Source of the DNA: Distichodus sexfasciatus
Taxonomy: Eukaryota; Chordata; Actinopteri; Characiformes; Distichodontidae
Direction: 5' to 3'
DNA length: 64,000 nt
Assembly: GCA_032718565.1 (NCBI GenBank)
Contig: JAVGVS010000001.1
Location: 7,019,162 to 7,083,161 of the forward strand
Made by a program: the position numbers and the translations under genes. Positions 33,591-48,215 of this stretch are shown piece by piece (within the stretch, counting starts at the first letter, position 1; each line of letters opens with the position of its first letter). The notes below the pieces were generated by a model that was given only the letters and a program-made list of their open reading frames with translations, searched no databases and had not been told where the DNA came from.

Positions 33591-34983
33591 CTTTATTCTT
33601 CCATATAGTTATGATATTCCTCGGTGTTTAGAAGCTTTAACTTACCAAAATAGTAGTGGAACCATGCGAATGTTACGTAAATAATATTAAATCAGATCCA
33701 GCTTTACAGTCATTGTACAAGTACGAAATGCAGCTAAGCCCAACGTGCTAAAAGTGAAGCGCACCAGAGACAGTTTATACAGATTTTATGTGCACACTAT
33801 ATAGGGTTAAATGGAAGAGAGATGTAAAATAATATGTAATATGGTAATAGCTTGCTAAGAAAATTAGGTGGAAAATTTACTTAGTTTTACGTTACTTTGT
33901 CTTGTGAAACCGAACTTGAACTGCGTGCTCATTAATGTCAAGTCAATATGATGTGACGACATTTTTAATATCACACTTGATAAATTAACTTGGGTTTGGC
34001 CGATCTGCTTGTTTTCTGTCGAGCTGCAGGGTTTGTAATGTTAGCAGTGGCTAACTAGCATGTGCTGATAAAGAGTGCAAACAAACAGCAGCTTAATCTA
34101 AGATTAGTGTTTTTTTTTTAAATCCAAATAAGAACAATAATACAAACATTACTCCAACTGTAAGCAACGCTCTTTATCGCTAGCAGTGCGAATGGCAGCA
34201 AGTTGTTAAACGTGGTCTGGAATGTTCTACCTCGTCAGACCTCGAGGGCCAAATAAGCTTACATGTCCCCCAGCCTTATGCTCTTAGCATGTGGAAAAAG
34301 TTGTACACACCCAGGCACCAAATAATAAGTTTAAATGAAGCCAAATTTGAAACTGTGCCTGGGGAGGAACTATACACAAGTCCAGGGCCCAGATAATCTT
34401 AAATGACCCCCAGCTTGGTGCGCCTGCTTTGTTGGTGTGCTGGCAGTAACTTAAACAAAACAGGTGCTGATTGTGTCAGAGAGAGAGAATGAATGGATGG
34501 ATGGACAAATAAATGAATGTTGTGTGAGGGACTGCTGATGTTAGAGCAGGTGTGCAAAGCAAATGTAAGGGGGGGAGGTCACAGAGCTAGAGAGATTATT
34601 TTCTTTTTTATTATGTTAAAAAATGTAATTTGTTAATTGGCTCCTCAATTGGGTAAAGTTTGGGTCACATCTGAAGTTAAACAGAAATTAAAATGCTGTA
34701 GAGAAATGAAATAAAATGCTGTCAATATAAGATGCACTGCTATGGCAATCCACAACTATTGTATAACACACCTCCATTAGACATGCATGAAAATTGGTAT
34801 GAGGACTAGTATTCATATTTGTCAAAAGTGCCAAATCCACAATCCATATAGTAAGTCCATAGTAAATCCATGTTGTACAACTATCCTGGTCAGAGATGAG
34901 TAATTCACATGTTTGCTGTAACACCTGTTAAACTTGAAGTGTACTGTTTTGTGAGATGCGTATCCTTTTTTTTTCATTTAAGA

Positions 34984-37081
34984 ATGAAAAGAAGACTAAG
35001 CAGGGACAAAGAGGCCAGCAGCTCCTCCTGTGAGGAACTGATTGAGGTCTGCAAGAAATCCAGACATCCCAGTGAAGACTCTGGAGACCAGATGTCCAGC
35101 TGGGCCTGGTTACCACAGGAAATACTGCTGCGGATCTTTCAGTACTTGCCCCTGCTAGACCGGGCCTTTGCCTCTCAGGTGTGTCGAGGCTGGAACCAAG
35201 CTTTTCACATGCCTGAGCTGTGGAGATGCTTTGAGTTTGAACTCAACCAACCTGCAAGCTCTTACCTGAAAGCCACACATCCTGACCTCATCAAACAGAT
35301 CATCAAGAAGCACTCAAATCATCTACAGTATGTCAGCTTTAAGGTGAGAGACTGTTTAGTCACTTTGATTTCTAATCCTTCACTTGCTACGTGAGTAGGC
35401 AACGTTGCTGTTGTGCTGTCTAAAGAACTTTTGTCAAATTGTTTTACTGTATGTTTTGCATCATGTAAGCTGTAAGCATTTTGCACCGATTCAGGTTGAC
35501 AGCAGTACAGAATCAGCTGAGGCAGCTTGTGATATCTTGTCTCAGCTGGTAAACTGCTCGCTAAAGACCCTTGGGCTCATATCTACAGCACGGCCAAGCT
35601 TCATGGAGCTGCCAAAGGTATGTCTAAGTAAATCTCATATAACTCATAATGACTAAGATTGCTTATTGCTGACTGCATGTTTGCTTTTCCCTCACCAGTC
35701 CCACTTCATCTCTGCACTGACCGTGGTATTTGTCAACTCCAAGTCTCTGTCATCCCTAAAGATTGATGACACACCAGTCGATGACCCATCTCTTAAGGTC
35801 TTGGTGGCCAACAACAGTGACACACTCAAATTACTCAAGATGAGCAGCTGCCCACACGTCTCCCCTGCTGGTATTTTATATTAACATTGATTGAATACAT
35901 TTGTTTTTCATTGTTATTTCTGAATTTGGGTTGAAGGTGTGTTTGAAAGTATTGAATTGAATACCAGTGAACTAATCTTATCTCTGCAGGCTGCACAGAT
36001 TCTCCTTAGATAAATTATGGGATCTCTTTGAAAGAACATATAATGATGGGCTGTGCCTGTTCTTGTTTGCAGTTTTTGTTTTTCTCACGTCTCCATTTCA
36101 GCAAAAAAGTTTCTAGTTTTGTGTTTTTTTTTATCTCTGTCTGCTATCATTATATTTTTGTTTGCCACAAATTTGCTGGCTCATTACTGAGGTTCTATAA
36201 AGGACTAGCTTTGGTCTGAATCATAATTGCTCGGCACAGTAAACTTTGGTCGGGGAATAATGTCAAAAACATGAATTGATTCAATTTTGGAGTCAGTGAT
36301 GACTACAGTTTACCATACAATATTTATCAACACTGAATTAATGTATCTAATTAGGTTGCCATATCATTACACCTTTACCAGGTAGAGCATCTGATATATG
36401 CTATAAATGTGAAGTAAGCCTTTGGCTCTGCTCTCGACAGGTATCCTGTGTGTTGCGGATCAGTGCCACGGCTTGAGGGAGTTGGCACTAAACTACCACT
36501 TACTGAGTGATGAACTCCTTCTTGCGCTCTCATCAGAGAAGCATGTGCACCTTGAGCACCTTCGCATTGACGTGGTGAGCGAGAACCCAGGGCAGCAGTT
36601 TCACACTATCAAGAAGAGCAGCTGGGATGCCATGGTCCGCCACTCACCCAAATTCAACCTGGTCATGTACTTCTTTCTCTACGAGGATGAGTTTGGACCC
36701 TTCTTCAGAGACGAAATTCCTGTTACACATCTGTACTTCGGTCGCTCGGTCAGTAAGGATGTGCTGGGCCGCGTGGGCATGAACTGCCCCCGGCTTGTGG
36801 AGCTGGTGGTGTGTGCTAACGGCCTGCGCCCGTTGGACGAGGAGCTCATCCGCATTGCTGAGCGCTGCAAGCAGCTGTCGGCCATCGGCCTGGGCGAGTG
36901 TGAGGTGTCATGCAGTGCCTTCGTTGAGTTTGCGAAGATGTGTGGCCGACGTCTCTCTCAGCTGTCCATCATGGAGGAGGTGCTCATACCAGACCATAAG
37001 TACAGCCTTGATGAGATCCACTGGGAGGTATCCAAACACCTTGGACGTGTCTGGTTCCCTGATATGATGCCCACATGGTGA
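34984..37081 (+). CDS. fbxl3: F-box/LRR protein FBXL3, SCF substrate receptor for cryptochromes
   Basis: FBXL3 is the F-box subunit of the SCF ligase that ubiquitinates CRY1/CRY2 in the circadian clock. Four coding exons: 34984-35343, 35495-35617, 35699-35870 and 36441-37081, together 1296 nt and 431 aa (human 428). ATG follows an acceptor by one base (TTTAAG|A ATG). The F-box is at about residues 41-85 (LPQEILLRIFQYLPLLDRAF, ASQVCRGWNQAFHMPELWRC); leucine-rich repeats follow. The C-terminal tail VWFPDMMPTW is intact; in the family this tail enters the FAD pocket of CRY. The N-terminal 35 residues are variable. An upstream in-frame ATG at 34909 lies in intron sequence and is rejected as the start. 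No frame errors are visible. Confidence 0.97.
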
Positions 37082-39800
37082 AACCCTTTCAGACATATTT
37101 ATATCCCTCAGTAATATACAGTATGAATACATATATGAATACATATATGAGTACAACAGATACATAGCCAGTACACCAAGTGATTCCCATACGACAAGCA
37201 CTTGGGTATTTTTTACCTAATTTAACGTGTTTTGGAGATTCTCGTTTATCGTTGATTTTCTCGGCATACATAGAATTGGTTGAACGTACTGAAAGGCATA
37301 CTAATATTTCATTACCATAGCATGTCTGTTTTTTAAATCACTTTTTATGATGCATATTATGAAAATATCAAATTTAGCTTGTGTCTGGCTCATTTTGAAC
37401 AAAAAAACTACAATGTAGTAGCTTATGTATTCTGATTTGGATTACACAGTAGTACTACAAAGTTTGTGTGCTTGACTTTGTTAGGAACCTATTTTCCCCA
37501 GTGTTCTTGATTTCTTGCCAGAGCAAGGTAGGGTTTCATATGTTTATTTAATTGGTCCTCATGTGTTGGCTACCACTAACTGACAGCCAGTGTAACACTA
37601 CACTTTATGTATATTGTATATTATTATTTATGTTTCATGTAAATTACAGATTTTAGACTTTCGTAGGACGATTGAGTGATGCATAGCCTATCCAAGCTGC
37701 CTGTGTTTTCCTGCATTTTGTGCTAGTGGGCAACTTGAGTCAGGAGTGAATGTGTCATGCATTTTCCAAATGCTCTGCTGAAAGCAACTTGACTGCTTTC
37801 ATAGCTCAGAATGATATATGACAAACAAGCATGCAATTTTAAGAACCATTTTGCCCAGTAGCATCATTACTCCGGATGGCAGTGGCAACACTTTATTTCA
37901 CAGGTGTAAATTGCTGGGGAGTAGTGGAACCCTAGTGGATACAACCAAGAAGTTGTATGTTCAAATCCAGCTCTATCATACTGCCAGAAGTACTATCATG
38001 GTCCCTGAGAAAGCCCTTTAACTCCTCTCTGGACAGGGAAACAGTCCCTGTAATTAGAAAACAGAAGTTGAATTGTCTGATAAATGTTGTAAATGTCATG
38101 GTCATTTATTGTCTGTAGTATTTTTCCGTTTGTTATATGAGTAGAAGTCGAACAAGCGTGTTTATATTATGCAGAAGACTATGCTTTTGTAAATATGTTT
38201 ATATGGGTACGCTCACACTGATGAAGACACAATTAAGGCCAGAACACTCAGATCTGAGAAAGACTTTGCAAGTGAAAGGTGTCTGTAATATATACAGTCA
38301 TATTTTGAAGAAAGAGGACGAAGTGAAGAGGTCAACCCTAACCCTAACCCTATTAATACTTAATTGGCTAAAACTAATTCTATTAAAACAAGTAAAAATC
38401 ATGCTCTTAACATTAAGAATTTCACAGATAAGCACATGAGAATTTTTTGTGCTGCACATTGATTAGTTACCTATAAGTCTTGACTGCTTTTGATTTTATA
38501 TTTAATTTGTATTTTTAAATATAATTTAAGATTTCTTTCCATACCAGGACAGTTGGTTTTGGTTACGATGTTATGAATTTTTATAAATGATTTTTATAAT
38601 GAAGCACCTTAAATCAATACGAAATTAACCATCAAGGTAAATGTCTGAAGACATTAAAGAAGGTTCTTCTGATGGTTTAGCTATTATTATGTTTATAGCA
38701 CTAGGTTGTAGCTTGTGCAGTGTGTTTGGTTCCACAATGGCATATTGGCAGTTGTGAGTGTGCGTAAAAGTATAGGATGGGTTTAGGAGTTTAGCCAAAG
38801 GAACTTGAGATGTAGGATTAGGATTCCTGTTGACGCTCAGGTTATTTGGTACAATTGTAAATGGATTTAGGTTTGAATCTTTGAGGCTTCATATGATTGT
38901 TGTGCAAAATGAACAAAAGTATGATGAAGCTGGATTTGTGGGTCAAAAACTAACTTGCATTTTATTCTACCAGTTACGTTCTTTAATCTCAAATCCCAAC
39001 TTTGTGATTGAGGTTAAATTTGTTTTTTACACATTCATCCTTTTTTCAGGCACTATTCTGCAGTGTATCCATGATACTCATAAAATATGAACCTAGTTTC
39101 AGTTCGAGATTTTCTAATCATTGGAGTGAAGCGCATTTGAAATTTTCCTTTAAGAAGGAAGTCCTGTATATAAAATGCTGTGTGTTTGATATGAATGGAA
39201 ATGTACTTATTTCTCTTGCACCCTCTGTAAGGTTTTTAAATGGGCAGAAATGGTTCTTTGGTATATCTTTCTACCAGTGTAATAAGACTGACCATATAAT
39301 TTATTATAAAGTGCTTGTATTAATGTGCTAATTACTTGTATAAATGGGTAGAAGGGTATAATTTCCTGGGGAGAAGTGTTTCTACTTAAACATGTTTGTA
39401 TATTTTATTAACAAGTACACTAGCCTGAGTTCTCTACTTTTACCACTGTATTTTCCCTTTAAGGAAATACACAAGTATAAATTATATATTGATTGAATTG
39501 AAGAAAAATGTTAACAACTAAGTATGACAGGTTTTAAAGGAAAACTAAAGTTAGTCTGTTCTTACATTAATGAGGCCGAACAAATATTTGACAATTGTAT
39601 TTGATATCACTTAAAAATGTACATATTGATTTTCTAGAGTAAAGATTATTATGGTTTGTGTTGTTAAATGGTTTATGCCTCATCAAGTGCACAATAGCGT
39701 TCCAAAACAATTAACATTGTTTTAGGAAAAAAATGCACGATCAGCTTGTCATTTTCAGCACTCTTATTTTACATTATTTAAATAAAAGAACTTTCATTAA
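37082..39800 (+). other. fbxl3: Probable long fbxl3 3'UTR
   Basis: No ORF with gene-like features occurs in these 2.7 kb; the text is AT-rich with many TTTTAAAT-type stretches. A good AATAAA lies at 39781-39786. Contained features: a tRNA-SINE-like unit at 37875-38110 and three CCCTAA units at about 38335-38352. The assignment to the 3'UTR is inference; earlier poly(A) sites are possible. Confidence 0.5.
37875..38110 (+). repeat. tRNA-derived SINE-like unit
   Basis: GGGGAGTAGTGGAACCCTAG and GTTCAAATCCAGCTC resemble the A and B boxes of a tRNA promoter. They are followed by GGTCCCTGAGAAAGCCC and the tail GATAAATGTTGTAAATG, typical of fish SINE ends. Confidence 0.55.
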
Positions 39801-39846
39801 ATGTAAACTGTTCTGACTTGTTCATTTTAGAAATGTATTAAAATAT

Positions 39847-39852
39847 TTTATT
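39847..39852 (-). terminator. cln5: cln5 poly(A) signal
   Basis: TTTATT on the plus strand reads AATAAA on the minus strand, 120 nt beyond the cln5 stop. The fbxl3 AATAAA is at 39781-39786, so the two genes' transcripts probably end within a few tens of bases of each other or overlap. Confidence 0.5.
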
Positions 39853-39971
39853 ATTCCACAAGCAAAAAATAAATGTGGCAAACACAAAGTTAATAATGAT
39901 TGTTAATCACAATAAGTAACAATTGATTTCATGATCTTGGGTGAAGAGCTTTGAAAAGAAAGTCTGTCACT

Positions 39972-40525
39972 TCATCCTGGTAAAGGAACTTCATCATAGG
40001 TAATCTGTATGTAGGGGGGCTTCATTGGCAAGTGCCAGTACTCAGAGTTGTAGTACAAATAGAAAGTCTTGTCCAGCACTACTTTTTTATAGGCTTCCAT
40101 CATGCTGAGGATGAACTGAAGCATGGACTGATGAGGCTGGAATGAGTGGTAAAACATTTTGATATCCAGGGCCAGATTTTTTGTAGAGGAATTTTTAAAA
40201 ATGGTGTCATCTCCCAGGTAGGTGGGCTCTCCGCTGTACAGGTATATTTTAGTGTAATTTGTCTGGGTTTTAGTTGAGAGCTTGGCTCCGAGTTCCACCA
40301 GTTTCCTGTAGGTGCGATGTACAAACTGGGAACAGTCATATGATTCAAACCACGTGGTGCAGTTGGGCTCAGGGTCTGATCGCACAGTCCATGTCTCATA
40401 ATAAATACCTGTCTCATTGTCCTTTGAACCCATCGTGCCAGATCATTAAACTGCTCGCCTAAGAGAGAAAACTGTCTAATTAAAAAGCAGAAATCATATA
40501 TATATATACATACATACATACATAT

Positions 40526-40596
<71 letters not shown>

Positions 40597-41594
40597 TATG
40601 TCTTTATATGTGTGTGTGTGCGTAAGTACCTGAAATTTCTCCCACTTTTTCCAGAGTTCCATTCTGCTTCCAATGCATGTCATCTATCCCCTCATAGAAG
40701 CAAGCGGCACCCTGATTGCACCAAAAAGGAGCCGTTTTGTCCTCTCTTTCGTGGGGGAAAGTGCAATTCCTAAGTTGAAAGCTCATACCATCTACATGGT
40801 ATAATTTTTGCCTCGTCTCTGCTTGCAAAGCCAATTGGTACGTGCATTATATGCTGGAAGGAGATGATAAAAACCGATTCACCATGATCATCTTAACTGA
40901 TATGAGTTTGTATGGCATCTTTACTAGGTTATCAACTACGAATTTGTCATGATTCATATATTTGAATTCCTGTACACTGGTGTTTGGAGTCGAAAAATTG
41001 AAATTACATCAGAGTCCTTCATATATGGAATTCGCCCATCGGGGTCCCCGGTGGGGCAGAAGGGGTACAAAGCTTGCTAGTATTGTGAATCTGACGACGG
41101 TCAGATCGCCCACATGAACAGATGAGCCCACATGAGTCGGGAAACGATCAGCACTGGAGCTGCTTTGTGGTATTTGTGGTTAATTAAGAAAATTGGCGAA
41201 ACAAGAACTGACTGTGGCGGAGAAACGCAAGCAGAAAATGGCGAGGCTTAAAATGAGAAACCATAAAGAAGTTGGTATTTAAGTTCATTTTAAAATTAAA
41301 AACCACTGTTTTAATTAAATGTAATAGCATAACTAGGTAACTTGGCAAACTAAGCTTCTTGTTGCGCGTACGCGAAAACGTTATTTTCATTTTACGTTAC
41401 CTGTAAGGGACGGGCCAGACTTGCTTTCCGTTAACGTAGTGGGAGTGGAGCAAGGCGAGAAACCAAAGATGGAGCACAAAATAAACCATAAACGGGAGAT
41501 ACTTCCATATTATATCCGACAATGCCAAACTCTTAGGCCTGTCCGCGCTTAACAGCCTGAGCTCAAACATTGGCTCCCCTTGTTTCTGACACAT
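39972..41594 (-). CDS. cln5: CLN5, lysosomal glycoprotein (BMP synthase family), frame-disrupted here
   Basis: CLN5 is a soluble lysosomal protein; loss causes neuronal ceroid lipofuscinosis, and it has been reported to make bis(monoacylglycero)phosphate. Exons on the minus strand: 41594-41401 (MCQKQGEP start, hydrophobic segment LPFMVYFVLHLWFLALLHS, then WPVPY), about 41083-40925 (QALYPFCPTGDPDGRIPYMK, ISIFRLQTPVY), 40853-40630 (NCTFPHEREDKTAPFWCNQG, FYEGIDDMHW), and 40458-39972 (ETGIYYETWTV, SGEPTYLGDD, final DEVPLPG). Several N-glycosylation sequons remain (NCT, NYT, NSS). The frame breaks at least four times: near 41066-41070 (apparent stop where Cys is expected), after PVY near 40968, twice around 40785-40815, and near 40435 (one A missing from a short A run). 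The gene is convergent with fbxl3. Confidence 0.88.
40495..40625. repeat. (TA)n/(CA)n/(TG)n compound microsatellite in cln5 intron
   Basis: A long alternating purine-pyrimidine tract fills the cln5 intron between exons 40630-40853 and 39972-40458 and ends five bases from the donor of the former. Confidence 0.95.
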
Positions 41595-42529
41595 GACGGT
41601 ATGTGGGTTCCTGAATCTAATAAACGGCCTACGAGCTTCGCGCCATCCTCAAAAATATTTGTACAGATCTTCACATCCTTTTTTTTCGATTCAATTCTTT
41701 CATATTTTTTACGAATGTATGTTTGTTAAATTATTTGTCTAGGAGCGCCAATATAACGGTTAATAACAACCTGGAACAATTATTTTCTTATAAACGTAAA
41801 ATGGCAAAAGTTACTCACCAAAGACACAAACCAATTAAAAACTAACATGAAAATTGAAATATATTAAAACACTCCACAGACTAAAAAAAGAAAAAGAAAA
41901 ACTTTACAGCTTTTCAACGTAGTTTACTTTTCTTTGTTTTATAATGTGTTTAATTTTCCATGTTTTACATTACTGCTTTGTGATGTAAAAACACACTTTT
42001 GATAGTTGTGCATTTATTAATAACAAATCATTTGGTTAATACGTAAAGCTTCGGGTTCACCAACTGCAGAATAATTTGCCTCCCTCCCGTTTCACTACTA
42101 TCAGAAAAAGTGACTCGACGTGAGCAAAGAACCACGTTCGCCTGTTTGTTTGCCTGCCCGTCTGTCAGTATTTTATTGTTGTTTTTTAGATAAAGACCAT
42201 AATGATTTTTAGCGTTATAAGTGATCTTGCCCCAAACCGCAAACTAAATGGTGTGCAGTGTAAGATAGAAGCCCCTTACAGATTATTTAAAGTAAACTTT
42301 TAGGTGTAAACTGACTAACTTCCATAAACAAAGCCTTAGACTTAATTTATGGAAATATCCTAAATGTCTACTTTGATTTTTATAATAACAAAAAATAGCA
42401 GCCGCAGTGAGGAAAAAATCGGCTTGGCTGTTTTTGCGCATGTCTGTTTTAGGCGTCGCCATGGTAACAACAAGAGTCCCACACTTCCAGCTTGGCATAT
42501 CTTACCGGGATCTTTTCTGAAAATTGATC
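41595..42529. promoter_or_regulatory. Head-to-head intergenic region between cln5 and rsph1 copy 1
   Basis: The start codons of cln5 (41594, minus) and rsph1-like copy 1 (42530, plus) are 935 nt apart with nothing coding between. GCGTCGCCATGGTAACAACA at 42451-42470 is a close match to an RFX X-box-like half-site arrangement (GTCGCCATGGTAAC), the expected regulator of ciliary genes such as rsph1. This is a motif-level inference; I cannot test binding. Confidence 0.5.
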
Positions 42530-43313
42530 ATGTCTGGACGTTGGTTCGAAGAACATTGATTAAGTAATATACTCTCGGAGAAGAATCGCATTTTTTCAGT
42601 ACTTTTGATAACATTTCACAATCAATAAAAATATACATGCGAACATAAAATTGCTCTTTCAGAAGTACGAGGGTGGCCGAAATGAGACTGGAGAGAGGCA
42701 CGGATTTGGGACGGCACAGTTCCACAATGGAGACCTATTTGAAGGAATGTACGAAAACGGGAAAAGATCTGGACAGGCATTTCATAATTGAGCTTAAACT
42801 TGTGTTTGATGAATGAAAAGATTGTGTTGTATCTTAGATGTTACATTCTAAATTGCGTTGTGGTCATTACCGAGCAGTCCATAAAACCGAAGTATTAAAT
42901 GTTGGTATATACGGATTGTTAGGGGACATATAACTTCAAGAATGGAGTTTCAATACAAAGGAGTATCAAATGAACCTGAAGTATTGGCCAAGGTATTTTT
43001 ACTACCCCTGGCGGTTCAAAGTATGAAGGTATGATATTTTGATATGTAGACGTTAAAGCAAAACACATAAGACAGAAAAAAAGTATTGTTAAAAACAACT
43101 AAAATAATAATAACTGCATTTCTTTTTTTTTAGGTTCATGGATAAATGACTGTTTACAGGGTCAAGTGCATTTTATACATATCCCAATGGAGCATAATTT
43201 TAGAGACTGGCTTAAATAAATCAAGCAAACTGAAAGCATCAATTACAGCTTAGAGCATCATATATTTTATATTTATATTTCTACCCTATTACCCTATTCT
43301 ATCTCTATATACA

Positions 43314-43409
<96 letters not shown>

Positions 43410-44457
43410 ATATATATATATTTAACCCATTCTATTTGTCCCTGACAGGCATGGGCATGGTGTGTACACATACTGTGATGATACAGGCAAGTGTCACATG
43501 GAATACAGGAGACAGCCCTGGAGAGTTTCTATCAAAATCATAAATACTCAGGCAATCTCTAAGAACAACAGAGTATGTCTTTAGTCAGTTTCGCAAATTT
43601 CTATACTTAAAAAAATATTTGTGTGTTAATTGTGTTATTTATTCCAGCCTGTAGGCCAAGGAAAATATGTGTTTGATGCTGGCTACGAGCAGCATGGGGA
43701 AGTATCCACAGGTGGGTAGGACTAGTGAAATATTTTAGGAATGCTAGTGTCCTACTTCCACAGTTATTTTAGTGAAAGTAACCTCATTAAGTAATGCTCA
43801 GTGTTCCTGGTAAGGAACAATCATACTGAAATATATATAGTGTTTTACAGAAAGTATTAATAGTTGTAGTGAGACACTGGTGTTTAAAAGGTTTCCACAA
43901 AACATGCTTTAAATATGTAGTCTTGGCCATCCTAGCATTCAAAAAATCAAGTTCTTCACAATATATACATTTTACTAAAATATGTTGAAATGTAAAATTT
44001 TAGTAGATGGTGTAAGTTTGCATGAGTGCCACCTGTTAAGAATAGAATGTTTTTGGACTGCAGGAAAAAGAAAATGCAGAGGAAGAAAAGCCTGAAACTA
44101 ATAACATTGCTCTGAATGGATACCCAAAACTGTGACATCTCTGCAGCTCTGCTTGGGGGAAAGTAGCTCTTCTTGTATGTCCACAAATATTTGTCCCCTG
44201 ACCTTTGTAAGCTTAAACAATATATTTTTTGCTTTTTAATTAATTGTCTGTAATCTCTCATAGACCTAGGCATGTCTAAGAATGGAGGAGGGCAGCCTTC
44301 ACAGAACGACAGGAGGAATAACAGAAACCAGACACAAGTTAATAATCAGGCCATTATTCCACAGCAGAAGAATACAAGATGCAACAGTAGGGCTGTTGTT
44401 GTAGGTAAGTGGTTTTGGCTACTACCAACTGATTTAGGAAACAGCCAGTTGAATTAG
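42530..44457 (+). pseudogene. rsph1: RSPH1-like MORN-repeat gene, copy 1, heavily frame-disrupted
   Basis: RSPH1 is a radial spoke head protein of motile cilia and sperm flagella. Exon remnants: 42530-42563 (ATGTCTGGACG, resembling the MSD-SEE start), 42663-42776 (YEGGRNETGERHGFG, NGDLFEGMYENGKRSGQ), 42923-43028, 43134-43228, 43449-43572 (HGHGVYTYCDD), 43648-43711 (PVGQGKYVFDAGYEQHGE), 44064-44176 (EEEKPETN) and 44264-about 44400 (DLGMSKNGGG). MORN units (YEG/NGxxYxG, HGxG) are visible. Frame shifts occur in exons 1, 3, 4, 5 and 7; the donor after exon 2 is GC (CAG|GCATTT) and exon 4 has lost a codon block after YPNG. It is more decayed than copy 2, so I call it a likely pseudogene, with consensus error as the alternative. 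Confidence 0.65.
43313..43425. repeat. (TA)n microsatellite
   Basis: About 90 nt of pure TA followed by TGTGTGTG and more TA, 20 nt upstream of the exon remnant at 43449. It is a likely site of assembly trouble. Confidence 0.95.
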
Positions 44458-45511
44458 AATATCTGAAGGCTAGTGCCTGGTAGATTCAGCACAATGACTT
44501 AAATCATTATTACGTATCTGTTTACACATCATTGTTAAATGTTACAGTAAAAGATTGAACATTCTTGCTTGTCCTTATGCATTCATGATCAGGTAATTCT
44601 ACACATTGCTGGGAATAGCTGTACAGGTGAACAATATTTGGTTAAACAATAGTTCATGCTAAAAAATATGCAGAATAGCCTGAATGAAAAAAACATCATG
44701 GGGGCTGTTGCTTGGTTTAAAAACTAAATTAGGGCTTTTGTGAGTTGCTTGTGTAAAGGAGGTGTAAATTCTATTCAAGGTGAAGTGCTTCGGCTAAAAC
44801 GGGTTTTCAAATGGTTCTGTCCCACTATTCACACTTAGCAGTAGTCTGGGGCCACACACGTGTACAGAAATTAATATATAAATAATAATTTTATATAATT
44901 TTAGATATTTGCATTAAATTAATTATTCAGCAATTACGCCTTAAATCATCTTGAACTGCTATCTGAAAAATAAATAAAATTGTGTCACGGGATCACCTTG
45001 CATTGCTGCCGCGGGACCACTAGGGGCTGGTGACCACTGGTTGAAAAACCCCTGAACTAAACATTCTTTCAAACAATAAATACAGTTAGAAAAAAGCTAG
45101 TGTTGTGGTTAAGTTTAGGTGTTTGCTTTACTCTCAATTGTGCTTAGACTGGATTCCAAAGTCTGCCATTCTGAGCCAGTTTGTGTGTTAAAATTGTAAA
45201 AATACATCGTTTTGCACGTCCGTTGTAAGAAATATATCATAACACATTTGCAGAGTAACATAAGTAAAAAAATATCGACTTTTTGTAAATTATGAAATGT
45301 TACTTTTATTGCTCAACGATGACGTCATAGAATTATTGCGCTTCTTTAAATACTTTCATTAATTTGTAGGACTGCGCCACTTTTACGACATACCGCATAC
45401 TAATGTTGGCGTCATATAGCGTTATTGTTGAAGGGATTAATTTCAGTTTGACAAAACTTGACACCTGCTTATTCGTGTATTTTGTACTCGACATTTGATT
45501 AGTGAGAAACA

Positions 45512-47749
<2,238 letters not shown>

Positions 47750-48027
47750 TTCGCTTTTTTCTTTGATATTTACTGAAATTGATACATTATTTATGTTGCA
47801 TTGTCATAGTGTATGATCTCATTAGCATTTTCCAGCTTCTAGTATTTAAAAAAAAACTTCTGCTAACCAGCCACTTCCAGAGAAACACCTCTACTTTAAG
47901 CCAATTGCAAATGTCAGCTCTTAGGCTAAGGCCAGATATCCTGAGAAAGAAGCGAATGTTTTCTGTTTGTACCTTCTCTAATTCACTAAACACTGAGGTA
48001 GTTAATAGCGTAACCGTTAGGGAGGGC

Positions 48028-48085
48028 TGGTAAAAGTGCCACAGAGGTACTCATGAGCAAGGTACAAGCACTGCTGGGTTTCCTT
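48028..48085 (+). repeat. SINE fragment, reverse orientation of copies A and B
   Basis: GTAAAAGTGCCACAGAGGTA followed by CTCATGAGCAAGGTACAAGCACTGCTGGG is the reverse complement of the central part of the SINE at 4577-4830 and 26228-26480. Confidence 0.55.
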
Positions 48086-48201
48086 TTGCAGGAACGAACA
48101 AATCTGTGAACAACCGAAGTTCAACATGAGCATTATGGGGAACAGCTGCTTTAAAATTGGGAAAGGAACTGGGTCGATCTGCGTTATATTTTCTTAAATG
48201 C

Positions 48202-48215
48202 CCAGCAGGTGGCGG
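48202..48215 (+). promoter_or_regulatory. CTCF-like motif
   Basis: CCAGCAGGTGGCGG matches the CTCF core consensus CCASYAGRKGGCRS at all 14 positions. It lies between rsph1 copy 2 and stx11, pointing toward stx11. Sequence match only. Confidence 0.45.

Noticed and set aside
34909..34983. Upstream in-frame ATG for fbxl3
   Set aside because: It lies before the acceptor TTTTCATTTAAG and encodes an intron-like, non-conserved stretch. The ATG at 34984 matches the family's MKR start.
38335..38352. Interstitial telomere-like CCCTAA units
   Set aside because: Only three units in a non-coding, AT-rich setting; too short to indicate a fusion point or telomere.
40100..40683. Minus-strand ORFs with YIYIYIYI runs
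   Set aside because: Translations of the (TA)n/(CA)n microsatellite; only the cln5 parts at either end are meaningful.
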